From NCBI GenBank assembly GCA_030657355.1, contig CP131056.1:3616501-3680500 (forward strand): a stretch of 64,000 nt of DNA, in the 5' to 3' direction. The notes under the pieces are model-generated. The model was not told the origin of the DNA and did not search any database. It saw only the letters and a list, made by a program, of their open reading frames with translations. The position numbers and the translations under genes are program-made. Of this stretch, positions 45,344 through 55,382 are shown one piece after another. Origin of the DNA: Radicibacter daui. Its GTDB lineage: Bacteria; Pseudomonadota; Alphaproteobacteria; Radicibacterales; Radicibacteraceae. The number at the start of each line of letters is the position of its first letter. Positions within the stretch are counted from its first letter, which is position 1.

Positions 45344-45814
45344 ATGCGCCGCGACAGCCGCCTTTCCCGCATGCTGCATGTGCTGATCCATATGAGCCGC
45401 CATAACGGCCCGGCGACGTCGGAGCAGATATCCCGCATGCTGGCCACCAATCCGGTGGTGGTGCGGCGCACGATGGCAGGCCTGCGCGACAAGGGTTATG
45501 TGCGCTCGGAAAAGGGCCATGGCGGCGGCTGGGTGCTGGACCTTCCGCTCACGGAAATCACCCTGCTCGATATCCACAAGGCACTCGGGGAGCCCACGCT
45601 CTTTGCCGTCGGCCCGGCCAGCGACAATCCGGACTGCCTTGTCGAGCAGGCCGTCAATGCCGCGCTGGGACAGGCCTTTGCCGACGCCGAAGCGCAGCTT
45701 CTCGCCCGCTTCGGTGCCGTGACCCTTGCCGATCTTGCCGCCGATTTCGATGCCCGCTACCGCGCCCTCGGCTCCCCACCCTGGCCCCACGAGCATTACC
45801 CGGCGGAGGACTAA
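45344..45814 (+). CDS. Rrf2 family transcriptional regulator
   Basis: 156 residues from the ATG at 45344 (a TTG at 45323 is a weaker choice). The winged-helix region runs SRLSRMLHVLIHMSRHNGPATSEQISRMLATNPVVVRRTMAGLRDKGYVRSEKGHGGGWVL. Only one Cys remains (PDCLVEQ), so the three-Cys Fe-S cluster of IscR/NsrR is missing. It resembles the CymR/YwnA group that senses thiol status or another ligand. It is divergent from a disulfide oxidoreductase. Confidence 0.9.
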   Translation: MRRDSRLSRMLHVLIHMSRHNGPATSEQISRMLATNPVVVRRTMAGLRDKGYVRSEKGHGGGWVLDLPLTEITLLDIHKALGEPTLFAVGPASDNPDCLVEQAVNAALGQAFADAEAQLLARFGAVTLADLAADFDARYRALGSPPWPHEHYPAED

Positions 45815-45842
45815 CCTTCTCCCCGCTTTCGCGCGGAGAGGG
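45815..45842. repeat. Partial unit of the palindromic intergenic repeat
   Basis: CTTCTCCCCGCTTTCGCG and CGGAGAGGG form a single short hairpin resembling one arm of the larger elements, between the convergent Rrf2 and SbmA genes. It may serve as a terminator. Confidence 0.4.
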
Positions 45843-45849
45843 ATTTGCC

Positions 45850-47088
45850 TTAGTCGTGGATCGGGGCCAGCCGGTCGATATCCGGCAGTTCCTTGTCATG
45901 GATCGCGGCTTCGAAGCTGCGCAGACGCTTGTAGATGGACAGCAGCTCCACGATCGTCACCCACGAGGTGATCAGGTACTGGAAGCTGGAGCGCACCTGA
46001 TCGAAGGCATTCAGGATCTGGTTCATAATGCCCAGCGTGATACGGCCGGCAACGATGGTCGGCCCCAGCACGATGTAGGCGAAGATGTTGTCCGTCTGCA
46101 GATAGAGAATGCGGGCGACGTTAAAATACATGTAGTGGAAATAGAGGCGGAAATAGTTGCGTCGCACATTGTTGAAGAGCTCGATGACCGTCGCCGGGCG
46201 GGCCCGGCCTTCGTCATCTTCGCCATAGACCAGTTCCTTGCGGTAGGCAGCCTCGACCCGCTGGTTGCGGAATTCAAGGCCCGGCAGCTTGATGCCGACC
46301 AGCGCGAGGAAGAGCGTACCGAACGCCGACCAGATGATGGCGACCCACACCAGCGCCATCGGCACATGGCCGACAAGCGGCAGTTCGGTGATGTCGGCGG
46401 ACAGGTGCAGCAGCACCGGCAGGAAGGCGATCAGCGTCATGATGCTGTTGATGAAGTTGGATCCCAGCGCTTCCAGCGTGGATGAAAAGCGCATGGTGTC
46501 TTCCTGCACACGCTGGCTGGCACCTTCGATGAGGCGCAGCTTGGGCCAGTAGGACATGTAGTAGTCGTTCATCGCCGTGCGCCAGCGGAAGATATAATGG
46601 CTGGTGAAGAAGGCGGAGATCACATAGAGCGCAACGGCGACTGACAGCAGATAGAAGATGGTGAAGAGCTGGCCGTAGAACTCGGCCGCCGTCACTTCGC
46701 CCGGCTTGGAGAGCGCCTTCTGGATCATGTCATAGAAGGGGCCGTACCAGTCATTGACCGCGACGCTGACCTGGACCTGATAATAGGTGGAAAACAGGAT
46801 GAGCGAGGAGCCGAGGATGGACCAGCGCATCCAGGGATGCGGCGCCAGAATGCGCCAGGCGCCATAGAAGAGCGCTGTCGCCACCACGTAGTAGATGTAG
46901 AACCACAGGAATTCCGGGGACCAGAAGGTGGAGATGCCGATGATCGGCTCCGCCCGGTCCGGCCGCGCCAGCCCGATGTAAGCCCCCAGCTGGTCACCGC
47001 CCGCATACCAGGACGCCATGACCAGCGCGATCCACGCCACCACGGTCCAGAAGAAGATCTTCGGCTTGGGGAAGAACGAGACGAACAA
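45850..47088 (-). CDS. sbmA: SbmA/BacA-like peptide transporter
   Basis: 412 residues with about eight membrane spans. The N-terminus [18 protein letters not shown], the middle [33 protein letters not shown] and the C-terminal [25 protein letters not shown] are hallmarks of SbmA/BacA. The family is proton-driven and imports proline-rich peptides, microcins and bleomycin; in rhizobia and Brucella it is needed for chronic host infection. No ATPase domain is fused, unlike the BacA-ABC relatives. Confidence 0.95.
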   Translation of the reverse strand: MFVSFFPKPKIFFWTVVAWIALVMASWYAGGDQLGAYIGLARPDRAEPIIGISTFWSPEFLWFYIYYVVATALFYGAWRILAPHPWMRWSILGSSLILFSTYYQVQVSVAVNDWYGPFYDMIQKALSKPGEVTAAEFYGQLFTIFYLLSVAVALYVISAFFTSHYIFRWRTAMNDYYMSYWPKLRLIEGASQRVQEDTMRFSSTLEALGSNFINSIMTLIAFLPVLLHLSADITELPLVGHVPMALVWVAIIWSAFGTLFLALVGIKLPGLEFRNQRVEAAYRKELVYGEDDEGRARPATVIELFNNVRRNYFRLYFHYMYFNVARILYLQTDNIFAYIVLGPTIVAGRITLGIMNQILNAFDQVRSSFQYLITSWVTIVELLSIYKRLRSFEAAIHDKELPDIDRLAPIHD

Positions 47089-47215
47089 GGACGGGATCCT
47101 TCCGGGCTCTTAAAGCGGAACTTCAAAGCCCGCATAAAATCAGAGCTTTCCCGGCAAGGCACATGAATTCTTGTTCATGTGAATGTGAACGACGGCCTCG
47201 CTCGCCTGATAAAAC

Positions 47216-47355
47216 TCCTCCCCTCCCGGGGAGGTGGCCCGCAAGGGCCGGTGGGGGTAATGAGCGAGCCAACGAACAAAAGTCTTCGAAGACTTTCACT
47301 CATTACCCCCATCCGCGGCTGCGCCGCACCTTCCCCGCCTGACGGCAGGGAAGGA
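47216..47355. repeat. Intergenic palindromic element, copy 2
   Basis: The left unit ends GTGGGGGTAATGAG and the right unit begins CTCATTACCCCCATCC; outer arms are CTCCTCCCC and GGGAAGGA. The core contains a perfect palindrome AAAGTCTTCGAAGACTTT (47279-47296). It abuts the displaced oxoprolinase fragment. The same inner sequence ends occur in copy 3 at 59324. Confidence 0.85.
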
Positions 47356-47371
47356 TATGGCGCCTGCTGTC

Positions 47372-47590
47372 TTAGACCTTCCCGTAACCGCCGCCACCCG
47401 GCGTTTCCACCGTAATGGCTTCGCCGGCGGCCAGTTCCACGCGTTCGGTCGAGGCGAGGACCTGGATGGTGCCGTCCTTGCGGCGCACCGAGGTACGGCC
47501 GACGGCGCCGGTTTCGCCGCCGTTGAGGCCGAACGGGGCGACAAGGCGGTGGTTGGCGAGGGTGTCAGCCGTCATCGGCTCGAGGAAGCG
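47372..47590 (-). pseudogene. Displaced 3' fragment of the oxoprolinase gene (direct repeat copy A)
   Basis: 219 bp that match the last 219 bp of the oxoprolinase gene at 49657-49875 with no gap and 9 mismatches by eye (about 96 percent). It encodes [20 protein letters not shown] and ends GGGGYGKV-stop, against TAAILANH and GYGKA in the intact gene. The match stops sharply at 47590; further upstream the frame reads unrelated sequence. It is most likely the original gene end, pushed away by the AT-rich insert. Confidence 0.9.
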
Positions 47591-47853
47591 CCGCTTATGG
47601 ATGCCGCCACGACCGGGATCACTCGGCTTACCCAGACAATGCGGTTCCATCTTTGCCTACAGGGCGCCAGTCAGTATCAAGCGTTCCATCAGAAGCTTGA
47701 ATCATGTTCAAGCCGGATTGGGAATCCTTAATCTCAATAAGCCATAGCACCGCTTCTTAAGCGGCACTCTCAACTTGAATTATGGACAGCTGAATATACC
47801 GTTTCTTAATCAGATTTTGCATAACTATATAAACATCTACCGGGAGCACAGAG
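47591..47853. other. Left part of the insert upstream of the HEPN-like gene
   Basis: 263 bp with no convincing gene. GC falls from left to right. CCGCTT-CTT-AAGCGG (47750-47764) is a small inverted repeat. TATAAA at 47828-47833 is a likely -10 region, with a poor -35 (CTTAAT or TTCTTA) upstream, and GGGAG (47842-47846) is the ribosome site, 7 nt before the ATG. Confidence 0.45.
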
Positions 47854-49608
47854 ATGGTAAGCACCACCACAAAGAATACTCAAAAAGATGGATTTTCTTT
47901 CTTTTTTGATGCGATTTTAGAACTCCTTAGTGATGATGTTTTTGATAGTTATCGAGTGCCAGCCATGTCGATGCCTTTCCGCTTCAATGAAGCGGCAATG
48001 GTCTCCACAACCGCGTCAAAAAATATCGCTGATCGGAAAATCCTGATACCCATTATAGAAGAAATTGAATACTTTTCAAAAGAAGACTTTTTACTCAAAG
48101 ACGATGATTTTTTTAAATCCTCGATAGAAAATTTAAAGGAAATACATTCTAAAGGAGATCTAAGATTACTTAACAGCATGAGCATGGTGCTGTTTAAGTA
48201 TTGTAGAGATTTCTATAATAATAATTTATTTAAGAAAATAAAATACACCTGTCTAGATGGAAAGAATAAATATAACGCCTATGATTTAGCAAAGTCCCTA
48301 TGTTCATACCTAACAAACTGTGGTTATTCTAGGAGGTACATAATAGAATGCGCAAAGGAATCAAAAAATAATATAGATTTATTTGAAAAAATGTTAAATT
48401 TTGAACGAAACAATTACACCGTGATAATCCCATGCGAATCATTAGTTGCCACGATACTCAACGAATTAGGTGAAGATAAATACAAAATAATAGAAAGAGA
48501 TCAAATTTGCGACGACCAAATAAAATACATGGAATTTAAAACATCTCATGATAAAGAAATTAAATACGTACAAATCAACGTAAACAATCAAAACGATCAA
48601 TACAGGGCTTATTCTACTGCACAGAAGATGGTAAATTCTATTATATCGATAACACGCACAGCACATATCGATGTGGAATTTGACATTGGGTCAAAAATTA
48701 TCGTAAAAAAACAAGAAGAAAAAGAAAAAATTAGCGAAAATATATACAAAATAGATGAAGAAATGTCGCCCATAAAAAGAAGAAAGACAAAAAATGAAAT
48801 AGAAAATATTAGAAAAGCAATTTCCAGAAAATACGATTTACTTCAAAATGAAGAAACCAATAAAAGTGTTTATGTCCACTTTCAAAGAAGTATATTTCTT
48901 TTTTTAAACGCCTATGAAGCAAAATTTCCAGAAACCCAAATAATAAACTTATGGTCTGCCTTTGAGGCCTTATTACCAGAACCGACAACAAAGCCAAGGA
49001 TTTCTTTTTTTCTCTCTCTTTGCAAGCCTGCCATAGGTTTACACTATCTGGAACGGCGTATTTCTGCGGCCTATGATGACGTAAGGACCATCATGGGAAA
49101 CCAACTGCCGGCAACTCTTGGAGCGACAACAGACGATGAAGCACTTGAGCGATTTGTTCGATTGTTAACTGGAGAGCACCAAGATAAAGAAAAAATAAAT
49201 GCGATATGCGACTACATGTCAAAAGTAGATCTAAAAATGAATTCGCTCTGGAAGCTTTCAGAAGTCCTAAGAAGCCCAAAACAATCTTTAGAAAGAATAG
49301 AAACTCACGAAAAGATCGTTTCTTGGCAGTTAAACAGAATATACAGATTAAGAAATAGCCTCTCCCATGCCGGATTTTCTTGGCCGTTCATCGAAGTGGC
49401 AACAATGAATATGCAAGAATATTATGATAACACGGTAGAAGAAATTCACTTATTTTCCCAAAGGCGGGATCTATCAATGATGGAGATATTCAACACAATT
49501 TCCTCTTACAACACTGCGCGAAAATCAATGCTCAAAAGAAACGAAAGTGTTTCAAGAGTCATTGACATGAATTACCTACATTTACATAGAAGTATACTCC
49601 CTTCTTAG
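47854..49608 (+). CDS. HEPN-like (Apea-like) domain protein, putative RNase effector of a defence island
   Basis: 584 residues, AT-rich and Lys/Asn/Ile-rich, unlike every neighbour. The C-terminal third looks like an Apea-type HEPN domain: a helix with LWSAFEALLPEP (about 368-380), RISFFLSLCKPAIGLHYLERRI after it, and the motif RLRNSLSHAG with Arg500-x4-His505, the usual RNase active site. The N-terminal 330 residues are mostly helical with no family I recognise; a Lys/Glu-rich hinge sits at about 285-325. HEPN RNases cleave cellular RNA in abortive-infection and toxin systems; no partner (antitoxin, nucleotidyltransferase) is encoded beside it, so sensing and killing may reside in the one chain (inference). 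Confidence 0.7.
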   Translation: MVSTTTKNTQKDGFSFFFDAILELLSDDVFDSYRVPAMSMPFRFNEAAMVSTTASKNIADRKILIPIIEEIEYFSKEDFLLKDDDFFKSSIENLKEIHSKGDLRLLNSMSMVLFKYCRDFYNNNLFKKIKYTCLDGKNKYNAYDLAKSLCSYLTNCGYSRRYIIECAKESKNNIDLFEKMLNFERNNYTVIIPCESLVATILNELGEDKYKIIERDQICDDQIKYMEFKTSHDKEIKYVQINVNNQNDQYRAYSTAQKMVNSIISITRTAHIDVEFDIGSKIIVKKQEEKEKISENIYKIDEEMSPIKRRKTKNEIENIRKAISRKYDLLQNEETNKSVYVHFQRSIFLFLNAYEAKFPETQIINLWSAFEALLPEPTTKPRISFFLSLCKPAIGLHYLERRISAAYDDVRTIMGNQLPATLGATTDDEALERFVRLLTGEHQDKEKINAICDYMSKVDLKMNSLWKLSEVLRSPKQSLERIETHEKIVSWQLNRIYRLRNSLSHAGFSWPFIEVATMNMQEYYDNTVEEIHLFSQRRDLSMMEIFNTISSYNTARKSMLKRNESVSRVIDMNYLHLHRSILPS

Positions 49609-49615
49609 GAACGTG

Positions 49616-49645
49616 GCGAGGCAGCTGTTTAAACAGCTGCCTCGC
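49616..49645. terminator. 30-bp perfect palindrome between convergent HEPN-like and oxoprolinase genes
   Basis: GCGAGGCAGCTGTTT is followed immediately by its exact complement. It starts 8 bp after the HEPN-like stop and ends 11 bp before the oxoprolinase stop. No strong T run follows on either side (CAACAAATTTTA on the plus side). It probably ends transcription in both directions. Confidence 0.65.
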
Positions 49646-49656
49646 ACCAACAAATT

Positions 49657-49875
49657 TTACGCCTTCCCGTAACCGCCGCCACCCGGCGTTTCCACCGTGA
49701 TGGCTTCGCCGGCGGCCAGTTCCACACGCTCGGTCGAGGCGAGGACCTGGATGGTGCCGTCCTTGCGGCGCACCGAGGTGCGGCCGACGGCGCCGGTTTC
49801 GCCGCCATTGAGGCCGAACGGGGCGACAAGGCGGTGGTTGGCGAGGATGGCAGCCGTCATCGGCTCGAGGAAGCG
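49657..49875 (-). repeat. Direct repeat copy B (3' end of the intact oxoprolinase gene)
   Basis: Same orientation and length as copy A at 47372-47590. Because the insert lies on its 3' side, this copy may have been supplied by the element to restore the reading frame. Confidence 0.88.
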
Positions 49876-52800
49876 TAGCGTTCTCACGGTGCCATCCCCG
49901 CCCTTCCAGCGGCCCCTCCCGCCGGAACCCGAACGCAGGGCAAAACTCTCCAGCAGCACCGGATAGCGCCATTCCAGCACTTCCGGATCGGTGAGGCGGC
50001 TGTTGGTCATGTGCGTGTGCACACCCGACGTGCCGTCAAAGCCGTTGCCGGCACTGTCCACGCCGGCACCGGCGCCGCCGCAGATCGTCTCGTAATACTG
50101 GTAGGTGGCGTTGCCGAAGGTCAGGTTGTTCATGGTGCCCTGCGCCGCGGCCATCACGCCGAGCGCACCATAAAGCGCGTCGGTCACGCACTGGCTGGTC
50201 TCGACATTGCCGGCCACGACCGCCGCCGGGGCAACCGGGCTCAGCATGGAGCCGGCCGGCACGGTGATGCGGATGGGCTTGAGGCAGCCTTCATTCATCG
50301 GGATGCTGTCATCCACCAGCGTGCGGAAGACATACATCACCGCCGCCCGCGTGACCGGACGCGGCGCGTTGAAGTTGTTGTCGAGCTGGGCAGAGGTGCC
50401 GGTGAAATCCACCACCGCCTCGCGCGCCTTCTTGTCCACCGTCACCTTCACGCGGATGACGGCACCATTGTCGAGCGGCCAGTCGAACTGGCCATCGGCA
50501 AGCCGGTCGATGACCCGGCGCACCTGCTCCTCGGCATTGTCCTGCACGTGGCCCATATAGGCCGTCACCACATCGAGGCCGAACTGGCCGACCATGCGGG
50601 CCAGTTCCTGCGCGCCCTTTTCGTTGGCGGCGATCTGGGCCTTAAGGTCACCGATGTTCTGCTCGACATTGCGCGCCGGGTAGGTGCCGCTGGCAAAAAG
50701 CGCCCGCACGGCGGCGTCGCGGAAGCTGCCATCTTCCACCAGCACGAAATTGTCGATCAGCACACCCTCCTCCTCCAGCACCTTTGAGTGCGGGGGCATG
50801 GAGCCGGGGGTGAGGCCGCCGATATCGGCATGGTGGCCGCGCGAGGCAGTGAAGAAGAGCAGCTTTTTGCCCGCCTCGTCGAACACCGGGGTGATAACGG
50901 TGATGTCCGGCAGGTGGGTGCCCCCGTTATAGGGGTCGTTCAGCATATAGACCCAGCCGGGGCGGAAGGTGCCGGCACGCTGGTTAATGAGATGGCGCAC
51001 GCTCTCGCCCATCGAGCCCAGATGCACCGGCATGTGGGGCGCGTTGGCGATCAGGTTGCCTTCGGCATCAAAGAGCGCGCAGGAGAAATCGAGCCGTTCC
51101 TTGATGTTGACGGAATAGGCCGTCTTTTCCAGCGTCAGGCCCATCTGCTCGGCAATGTGCATGAAGAGGTTGTTGAACACCTCCAGCATCACCGGGTCCG
51201 CCTCGGTGCCGATGGCATACTGGCCTTCGCGCGCCTTGTAGCGGGTGAGCACGATGTCGCCGATATCGGTCATCTCGGCGCGCCAGCCCTCTTCCACCAC
51301 GGTGGTGGAGGTCGGCTCGCGCAGGATGGCAGGGCCATCCACCGTCTCGCCGGCCAGCATCTCACCGCGGTCATAAACCTTCCAGCCAAGGCTGGCGGCC
51401 AGCGGGGTCAAGAGGCCCGGGCGATAATGCGGATCGGTGACGGCCACGCCCTGCTCGGAGCGGTGGGACACCTCGACCGACACGCTGTCGATGGCGAGCG
51501 GCTTGTCCGGCAGCACGAAACCATAGAGCTGGCGATGGGCTGCCTCGAAGCGGGCCTTCACTTCCTCAAGCGCGCTGTTTTCCACTTCCAGCGCGGCGTC
51601 GGTGCCCTGGTATTTCAGCAGCAGCTTGCGGCTGACGGCCAGTTCGGCACCGGCAATGCCCTGCTGGGAAAGCTCTGCCCGCGCCTCGGCCTCCAGTTCG
51701 GCAAACACGCTGGCTGCGGCGGCAAGGCCGGTGGCAAGGGGGGCTTCCACCGTCTTCTGGCGCAGGGCGCGGGTGTCGGCCAGACCAATGCCGAGGGCGG
51801 ACAGAACGCCGGCATGCGGGTGCAGATGCACCGTCTTGATGCCAAGCGCATCGGCAACGAGGCAGGCATGCTGGCCGCCCGCGCCGCCGAAGCAGGAAAG
51901 GGCGTAACGCGTCACGTCATAACCGCGCTGCACCGAGATGTGCTTGATGGCGTTCGCCATGTTTTCCACGGCGATCTTCAGGAAACCTTCGGCGATCTCC
52001 TCCGGCGTGCGCTCCACGCCCAGCGACTTCTTCACCTCGGCAGCAAGCTCGGTGAACTTGCGGCGCACCACCTCGGCGTCGAGCGGCAGGTTGCCCTCGG
52101 GACCGAACACGGCGGGGAAGAATTCGGGCTGCAGCTTGCCGAGCATGACGTTGCAGTCGGTCACCGTCAGCGGGCCGCCGCGGCGATAACAGGCCGGGCC
52201 CGGATTGGCACCGGCGCTCTCCGGGCCAACGCGGAACTTGGCGCCGTCGAAGAAGCAGATGGAGCCGCCGCCGGCCGCCACGGTGTGGATCATCATCATC
52301 GGCACGCGCATGCGCACGCCGGCCACTTCGGTTTCGAAGGCGCGCTCATATTCGCCGTCGAAATGCGACACGTCGGTGGAGGTGCCACCCATGTCGAAGC
52401 CGATGAGCTTGCGGAAACCCGCCGCCTCGCCGGTGCGCACCGCACCCACCACGCCGCCGGCCGGGCCGGAGAGGATGGCGCCGCGGCCCTGGAACAGCGC
52501 CGCATCGGTGAGGCCGCCGTTGGACTGCATGAACATGAGCCGGGCATCGTCCGGAATCTCGGCCGCCACCTGGTCCACATACCGGCGCAGAATGGGGGAG
52601 AGATAGGCATCGACCACGGTGGTATCGCCGCGGCCCACCAGCTTCATGAGCGGGCTCACCTCATGGCTGACCGACACCTGGGTAAAGCCGATCTCGCGGG
52701 CAATTTCCGCAAGGCGGGCTTCATGTTCGGTGAAGCGATAGCCATGCATCAGCACGATAGCGCAGGCACGGATACCGTCATCATAGGCAGCCTGAAGGCC

Positions 52801-53274
52801 AGTACGGGCGCTGTCTTCAACCAGCTTCTTTTCCACGGTGCCGTCGGCGCGCACACGCTCGTCGATCTCGACAACGCTGGAATAGACCTGCTCGGGCAGG
52901 ATGATCTGGCGGGCGAAGATATGCGGACGGGCCTGGTAGCCCAGCCGCAGCGCATCGCGGAAGCCTTTGGTGATCGCCAGCACCGTGCGGTCGCCCTTGC
53001 GCTCCAGCAGGGCGTTGGTGGCAACCGTAGTGCCCATCTTCACCGCTTCGACAAGGCCGGTGGGGATCGGCTGGCCGGCCGGCACGCCCAGCAGGTCGCG
53101 GATGCCCTGGATGGCGGCGTCGCGGTAGCGCTCCGGATTTTCCGACAGCATCTTGTGGGTCACAAGGCGGCCGTCCGGCTTGCGGGCGACGATATCGGTA
53201 AAGGTGCCGCCGCGATCGATCCAGAACTGCCACTTGCCGGTGGCGGCGGGATTGGAGGTGCTCGGGGTGGTCAT
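49657..53274 (-). CDS. 5-oxoprolinase/hydantoinase, fused HyuA-HyuB type
   Basis: 1205 residues. The HyuA half (about 1-690) starts [21 protein letters not shown] and has the ATPase motif [16 protein letters not shown]. The HyuB half (about 715-1205) starts [41 protein letters not shown] and ends GGGGYGKA. This fused form hydrolyses 5-oxoproline (or a related lactam or hydantoin) to the open amino acid with ATP. It lies just downstream of a TRAP transporter on the same strand, which probably brings in the substrate. A good AGGAG precedes the ATG. Its last 219 bp are duplicated at 47372-47590. Confidence 0.93.
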   Translation of the reverse strand: MTTPSTSNPAATGKWQFWIDRGGTFTDIVARKPDGRLVTHKMLSENPERYRDAAIQGIRDLLGVPAGQPIPTGLVEAVKMGTTVATNALLERKGDRTVLAITKGFRDALRLGYQARPHIFARQIILPEQVYSSVVEIDERVRADGTVEKKLVEDSARTGLQAAYDDGIRACAIVLMHGYRFTEHEARLAEIAREIGFTQVSVSHEVSPLMKLVGRGDTTVVDAYLSPILRRYVDQVAAEIPDDARLMFMQSNGGLTDAALFQGRGAILSGPAGGVVGAVRTGEAAGFRKLIGFDMGGTSTDVSHFDGEYERAFETEVAGVRMRVPMMMIHTVAAGGGSICFFDGAKFRVGPESAGANPGPACYRRGGPLTVTDCNVMLGKLQPEFFPAVFGPEGNLPLDAEVVRRKFTELAAEVKKSLGVERTPEEIAEGFLKIAVENMANAIKHISVQRGYDVTRYALSCFGGAGGQHACLVADALGIKTVHLHPHAGVLSALGIGLADTRALRQKTVEAPLATGLAAAASVFAELEAEARAELSQQGIAGAELAVSRKLLLKYQGTDAALEVENSALEEVKARFEAAHRQLYGFVLPDKPLAIDSVSVEVSHRSEQGVAVTDPHYRPGLLTPLAASLGWKVYDRGEMLAGETVDGPAILREPTSTTVVEEGWRAEMTDIGDIVLTRYKAREGQYAIGTEADPVMLEVFNNLFMHIAEQMGLTLEKTAYSVNIKERLDFSCALFDAEGNLIANAPHMPVHLGSMGESVRHLINQRAGTFRPGWVYMLNDPYNGGTHLPDITVITPVFDEAGKKLLFFTASRGHHADIGGLTPGSMPPHSKVLEEEGVLIDNFVLVEDGSFRDAAVRALFASGTYPARNVEQNIGDLKAQIAANEKGAQELARMVGQFGLDVVTAYMGHVQDNAEEQVRRVIDRLADGQFDWPLDNGAVIRVKVTVDKKAREAVVDFTGTSAQLDNNFNAPRPVTRAAVMYVFRTLVDDSIPMNEGCLKPIRITVPAGSMLSPVAPAAVVAGNVETSQCVTDALYGALGVMAAAQGTMNNLTFGNATYQYYETICGGAGAGVDSAGNGFDGTSGVHTHMTNSRLTDPEVLEWRYPVLLESFALRSGSGGRGRWKGGDGTVRTLRFLEPMTAAILANHRLVAPFGLNGGETGAVGRTSVRRKDGTIQVLASTERVELAAGEAITVETPGGGGYGKA

Positions 53275-53360
53275 GGCGCGGATCTCCTGCGCTACGGGCC
53301 GAATGTCGGGCCGGCCCGTCTGGTCGAGAGTATAAGGAAGGGGGGCGAGGAAAGGGGCGC

Positions 53361-54665
53361 TTAACTGGCTGTCATGGTCAGCGGCAACCAGGTTGCGATG
53401 CCCGGGAAGGCCACCAGCAGGCAGACCATCAGGCAGAGGACGAGGAAGAAGGGAATGGCGGCCCGTGCGATCGAGAAGATGTCACGCCCGGCAAGCCCTT
53501 GCAGGACAAAGAGATTGAAGCCGACAGGCGGGGTGATCTGGCTCATCTCCACCACGATGACGAGATAGATGCCGAACCACATGAGGTCGATGCCTGCAGC
53601 CTGCACCATCGGCAGCACCACGGAGGTGGTGAGCACAACGATGGAGATGCCGTCGAGGAAACAGCCCGCCAGGATGAAGAACAGGGTGAGCGCGAAGATG
53701 AGCGCCACCGGGGCCAGATGCAGCGACTGGATCCAGGCGGCAAGGTCGCTCGGCAGGTTGGTAAAGCCCATCGCGGCGGTCAGGAACGCAGCGCCCACCA
53801 GAATGAAGCCGATCATGCAGGTGGTGCGCGTTGCCCCCATCAGGCTCTCCTTGAAGGAGGCGAAGGAGAGCGAACCGGTGACGAGCGAAAGCAGCAGCGC
53901 GCCGACCACACCGATGGCAGCCGCCTCGGTCGGGGTGGCGATGCCGACATAGATGGAGCCGATGACGGCAACGATGAGGGCGATGACCGGGAAGAGGCGC
54001 GAGCTGGCGCGAACCTTCTCCATGAAGGGCATCGGGGCTTCGGCGGCCGGCATGCGGTGGCGGTTCAGCAGCGACCAGACCATGATGTAGCCCATGAAGA
54101 GGGCGATCAGCACGATCCCCGGCACCACGCCGGCCATGAACAGGCGGGCAATGGAAACATCCGCGCTCACGCCATAGACGATCATGATGAGCGAGGGCGG
54201 GATGAGGAAACCGAGCGTGGCGGAACCTGCCAGAGTGCCCAGCACCATGTCGTCGTCGTAACCGCGCTTGCGCAGTTCCGGCACGGTCATGCGGCCGATG
54301 GTGGCTGCCGTTGCGGCGGAAGAGCCCGAGACGGCGGCGAAGATGCCGCAGCCCAGCACGTTGGCGTGCAGCAGGCGGCCCGGCAGACGGCCGACCCAGG
54401 GGGCAAGGCCGGTGAACATGTCCTGGCTGAGACGGGTGCGGAACAGGATCTCGCCCATCCAGATGAAGAGCGGCAGCGGAGCGAGCGACCAGCTGGCGAT
54501 ACCGTCCCAGACCGCGCCGCCGAAGACGCGGCCGACCGGCAGGCTGGTAAAGCCCTCAAGGGCGACAAGGCCGATTCCGGCGAGCGAGAAGGCGACCCAC
54601 ACGCCGCTGCCGAGCAGCACGACAAGGGTGACGACGACGGCAAGGCCGAGAAATACGAGGCTCAT
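53361..54665 (-). CDS. TRAP transporter large permease (DctM family)
   Basis: 434 residues. Motifs [62 protein letters not shown] and [24 protein letters not shown] are typical of DctM. It starts 3 bp after dctQ and is followed 86 bp later by the oxoprolinase gene. It forms the ion-coupled channel of the second TRAP system in this window. Confidence 0.94.
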   Translation of the reverse strand: MSLVFLGLAVVVTLVVLLGSGVWVAFSLAGIGLVALEGFTSLPVGRVFGGAVWDGIASWSLAPLPLFIWMGEILFRTRLSQDMFTGLAPWVGRLPGRLLHANVLGCGIFAAVSGSSAATAATIGRMTVPELRKRGYDDDMVLGTLAGSATLGFLIPPSLIMIVYGVSADVSIARLFMAGVVPGIVLIALFMGYIMVWSLLNRHRMPAAEAPMPFMEKVRASSRLFPVIALIVAVIGSIYVGIATPTEAAAIGVVGALLLSLVTGSLSFASFKESLMGATRTTCMIGFILVGAAFLTAAMGFTNLPSDLAAWIQSLHLAPVALIFALTLFFILAGCFLDGISIVVLTTSVVLPMVQAAGIDLMWFGIYLVIVVEMSQITPPVGFNLFVLQGLAGRDIFSIARAAIPFFLVLCLMVCLLVAFPGIATWLPLTMTAS

Positions 54666-54668
54666 GGC

Positions 54669-55190
54669 TCAGACCTCACCCGGGACACCGGCTTCATCCG
54701 GCGCACCTTCATAAGGGGCAGCCTCACCGCGAATGACGCTGACAAGGCAATCGAGAAGGCAGATCACGAAGATGGCGGCGCCCAGCACCATGACCATCTG
54801 CGGGATCCAGAGCGGCACGCCCAGCAGGCCCGGCGACAGGCTGTGGCGGGCAATCGACTTCACCGCCATGCCCCACAGATTCCAGGCGAGGAAAGCGGCA
54901 AGGCCGGTTCCGACGGCAAGGCACCAGATCTCGATGCCGCGGTTAAAGCTGGTGGGCAGCGCGCGGATCAGCAGGCTTACCCGGATGTGTCCGCCAGCCC
55001 GGAAAGTGGGGGCGAGTGCCAGGAAGGTTGTGGCCGCTACAAGGTAACCGGAAATTTCAGCGCCCGAGGGCACCACCACGCCGAGGGGGCGCAGTATCGT
55101 TTGCGAGAGGATGACGAGCGCGATGAGCAGGAGCGATATCGCCGCCGCCGCCGCACTCAGGGCATAGAGCCCGTCGAGGATACGTCGCAT
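54669..55190 (-). CDS. TRAP transporter small permease (DctQ family)
   Basis: 173 residues from the ATG at 55190 (MRRILDGLYALSAAAAAISLLLI), which has AAGGTGG upstream; a TTG at 55244 in the same frame is less likely. Four hydrophobic helices are seen, with PSGAEISGYLVAATTFLALAPTFRAGGHIRVSLL, which is typical of DctQ. It is separated from the solute-binding gene by a strong hairpin. Confidence 0.88.
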   Translation of the reverse strand: MRRILDGLYALSAAAAAISLLLIALVILSQTILRPLGVVVPSGAEISGYLVAATTFLALAPTFRAGGHIRVSLLIRALPTSFNRGIEIWCLAVGTGLAAFLAWNLWGMAVKSIARHSLSPGLLGVPLWIPQMVMVLGAAIFVICLLDCLVSVIRGEAAPYEGAPDEAGVPGEV

Positions 55191-55291
55191 GGAAGCCACC
55201 TTGCGCGAGCCGTTGTCGCCATCCCTTTCCTTCAAGTCAGGCAAAGGGTGGGCCGGAAGGCCAGTATGCGGGAGACCAGAGAAAGTGGGGA

Positions 55292-55334
55292 GGATGCTGC
55301 CCGCCGACTTGGAGGCATCGGGCGGGCAGCATCC
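55292..55334 (-). terminator. Hairpin (attenuator) between dctP and dctQM
   Basis: GGATGCTGCCCGCC (55292-55305) is the exact complement of GGCGGGCAGCATCC (55321-55334), with a 15-nt loop. No T run follows. Such structures often let dctP be made in excess over the membrane subunits. Confidence 0.7.
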
Positions 55335-55382
55335 GCCGCCGGAAGGCGCGTCAGGGAAGACCGCCCCTTCCGGCTGAACACC

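Larger units (their letters stand above)
47591..49656. mobile_element. AT-rich insertion between two copies of the oxoprolinase 3' end
   Basis: About 2.07 kb bounded by the 219-bp direct repeats. Base composition drops to roughly one third GC in its gene. There is one gene (HEPN-like), a promoter-side region of 263 bp and a 30-bp terminator palindrome. No integrase, transposase or inverted terminal repeat was seen, so movement would depend on an enzyme supplied in trans, or the element is a remnant. Confidence 0.6.

Noticed and set aside
47179-47415. 78-residue frame near the SbmA gene start
   Set aside because: It lies almost entirely in the palindromic repeat and the duplicated oxoprolinase fragment.
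50788-53364. 858-residue frame antisense to the oxoprolinase gene
   Set aside because: Shadow of a highly conserved gene; no signal or domain.
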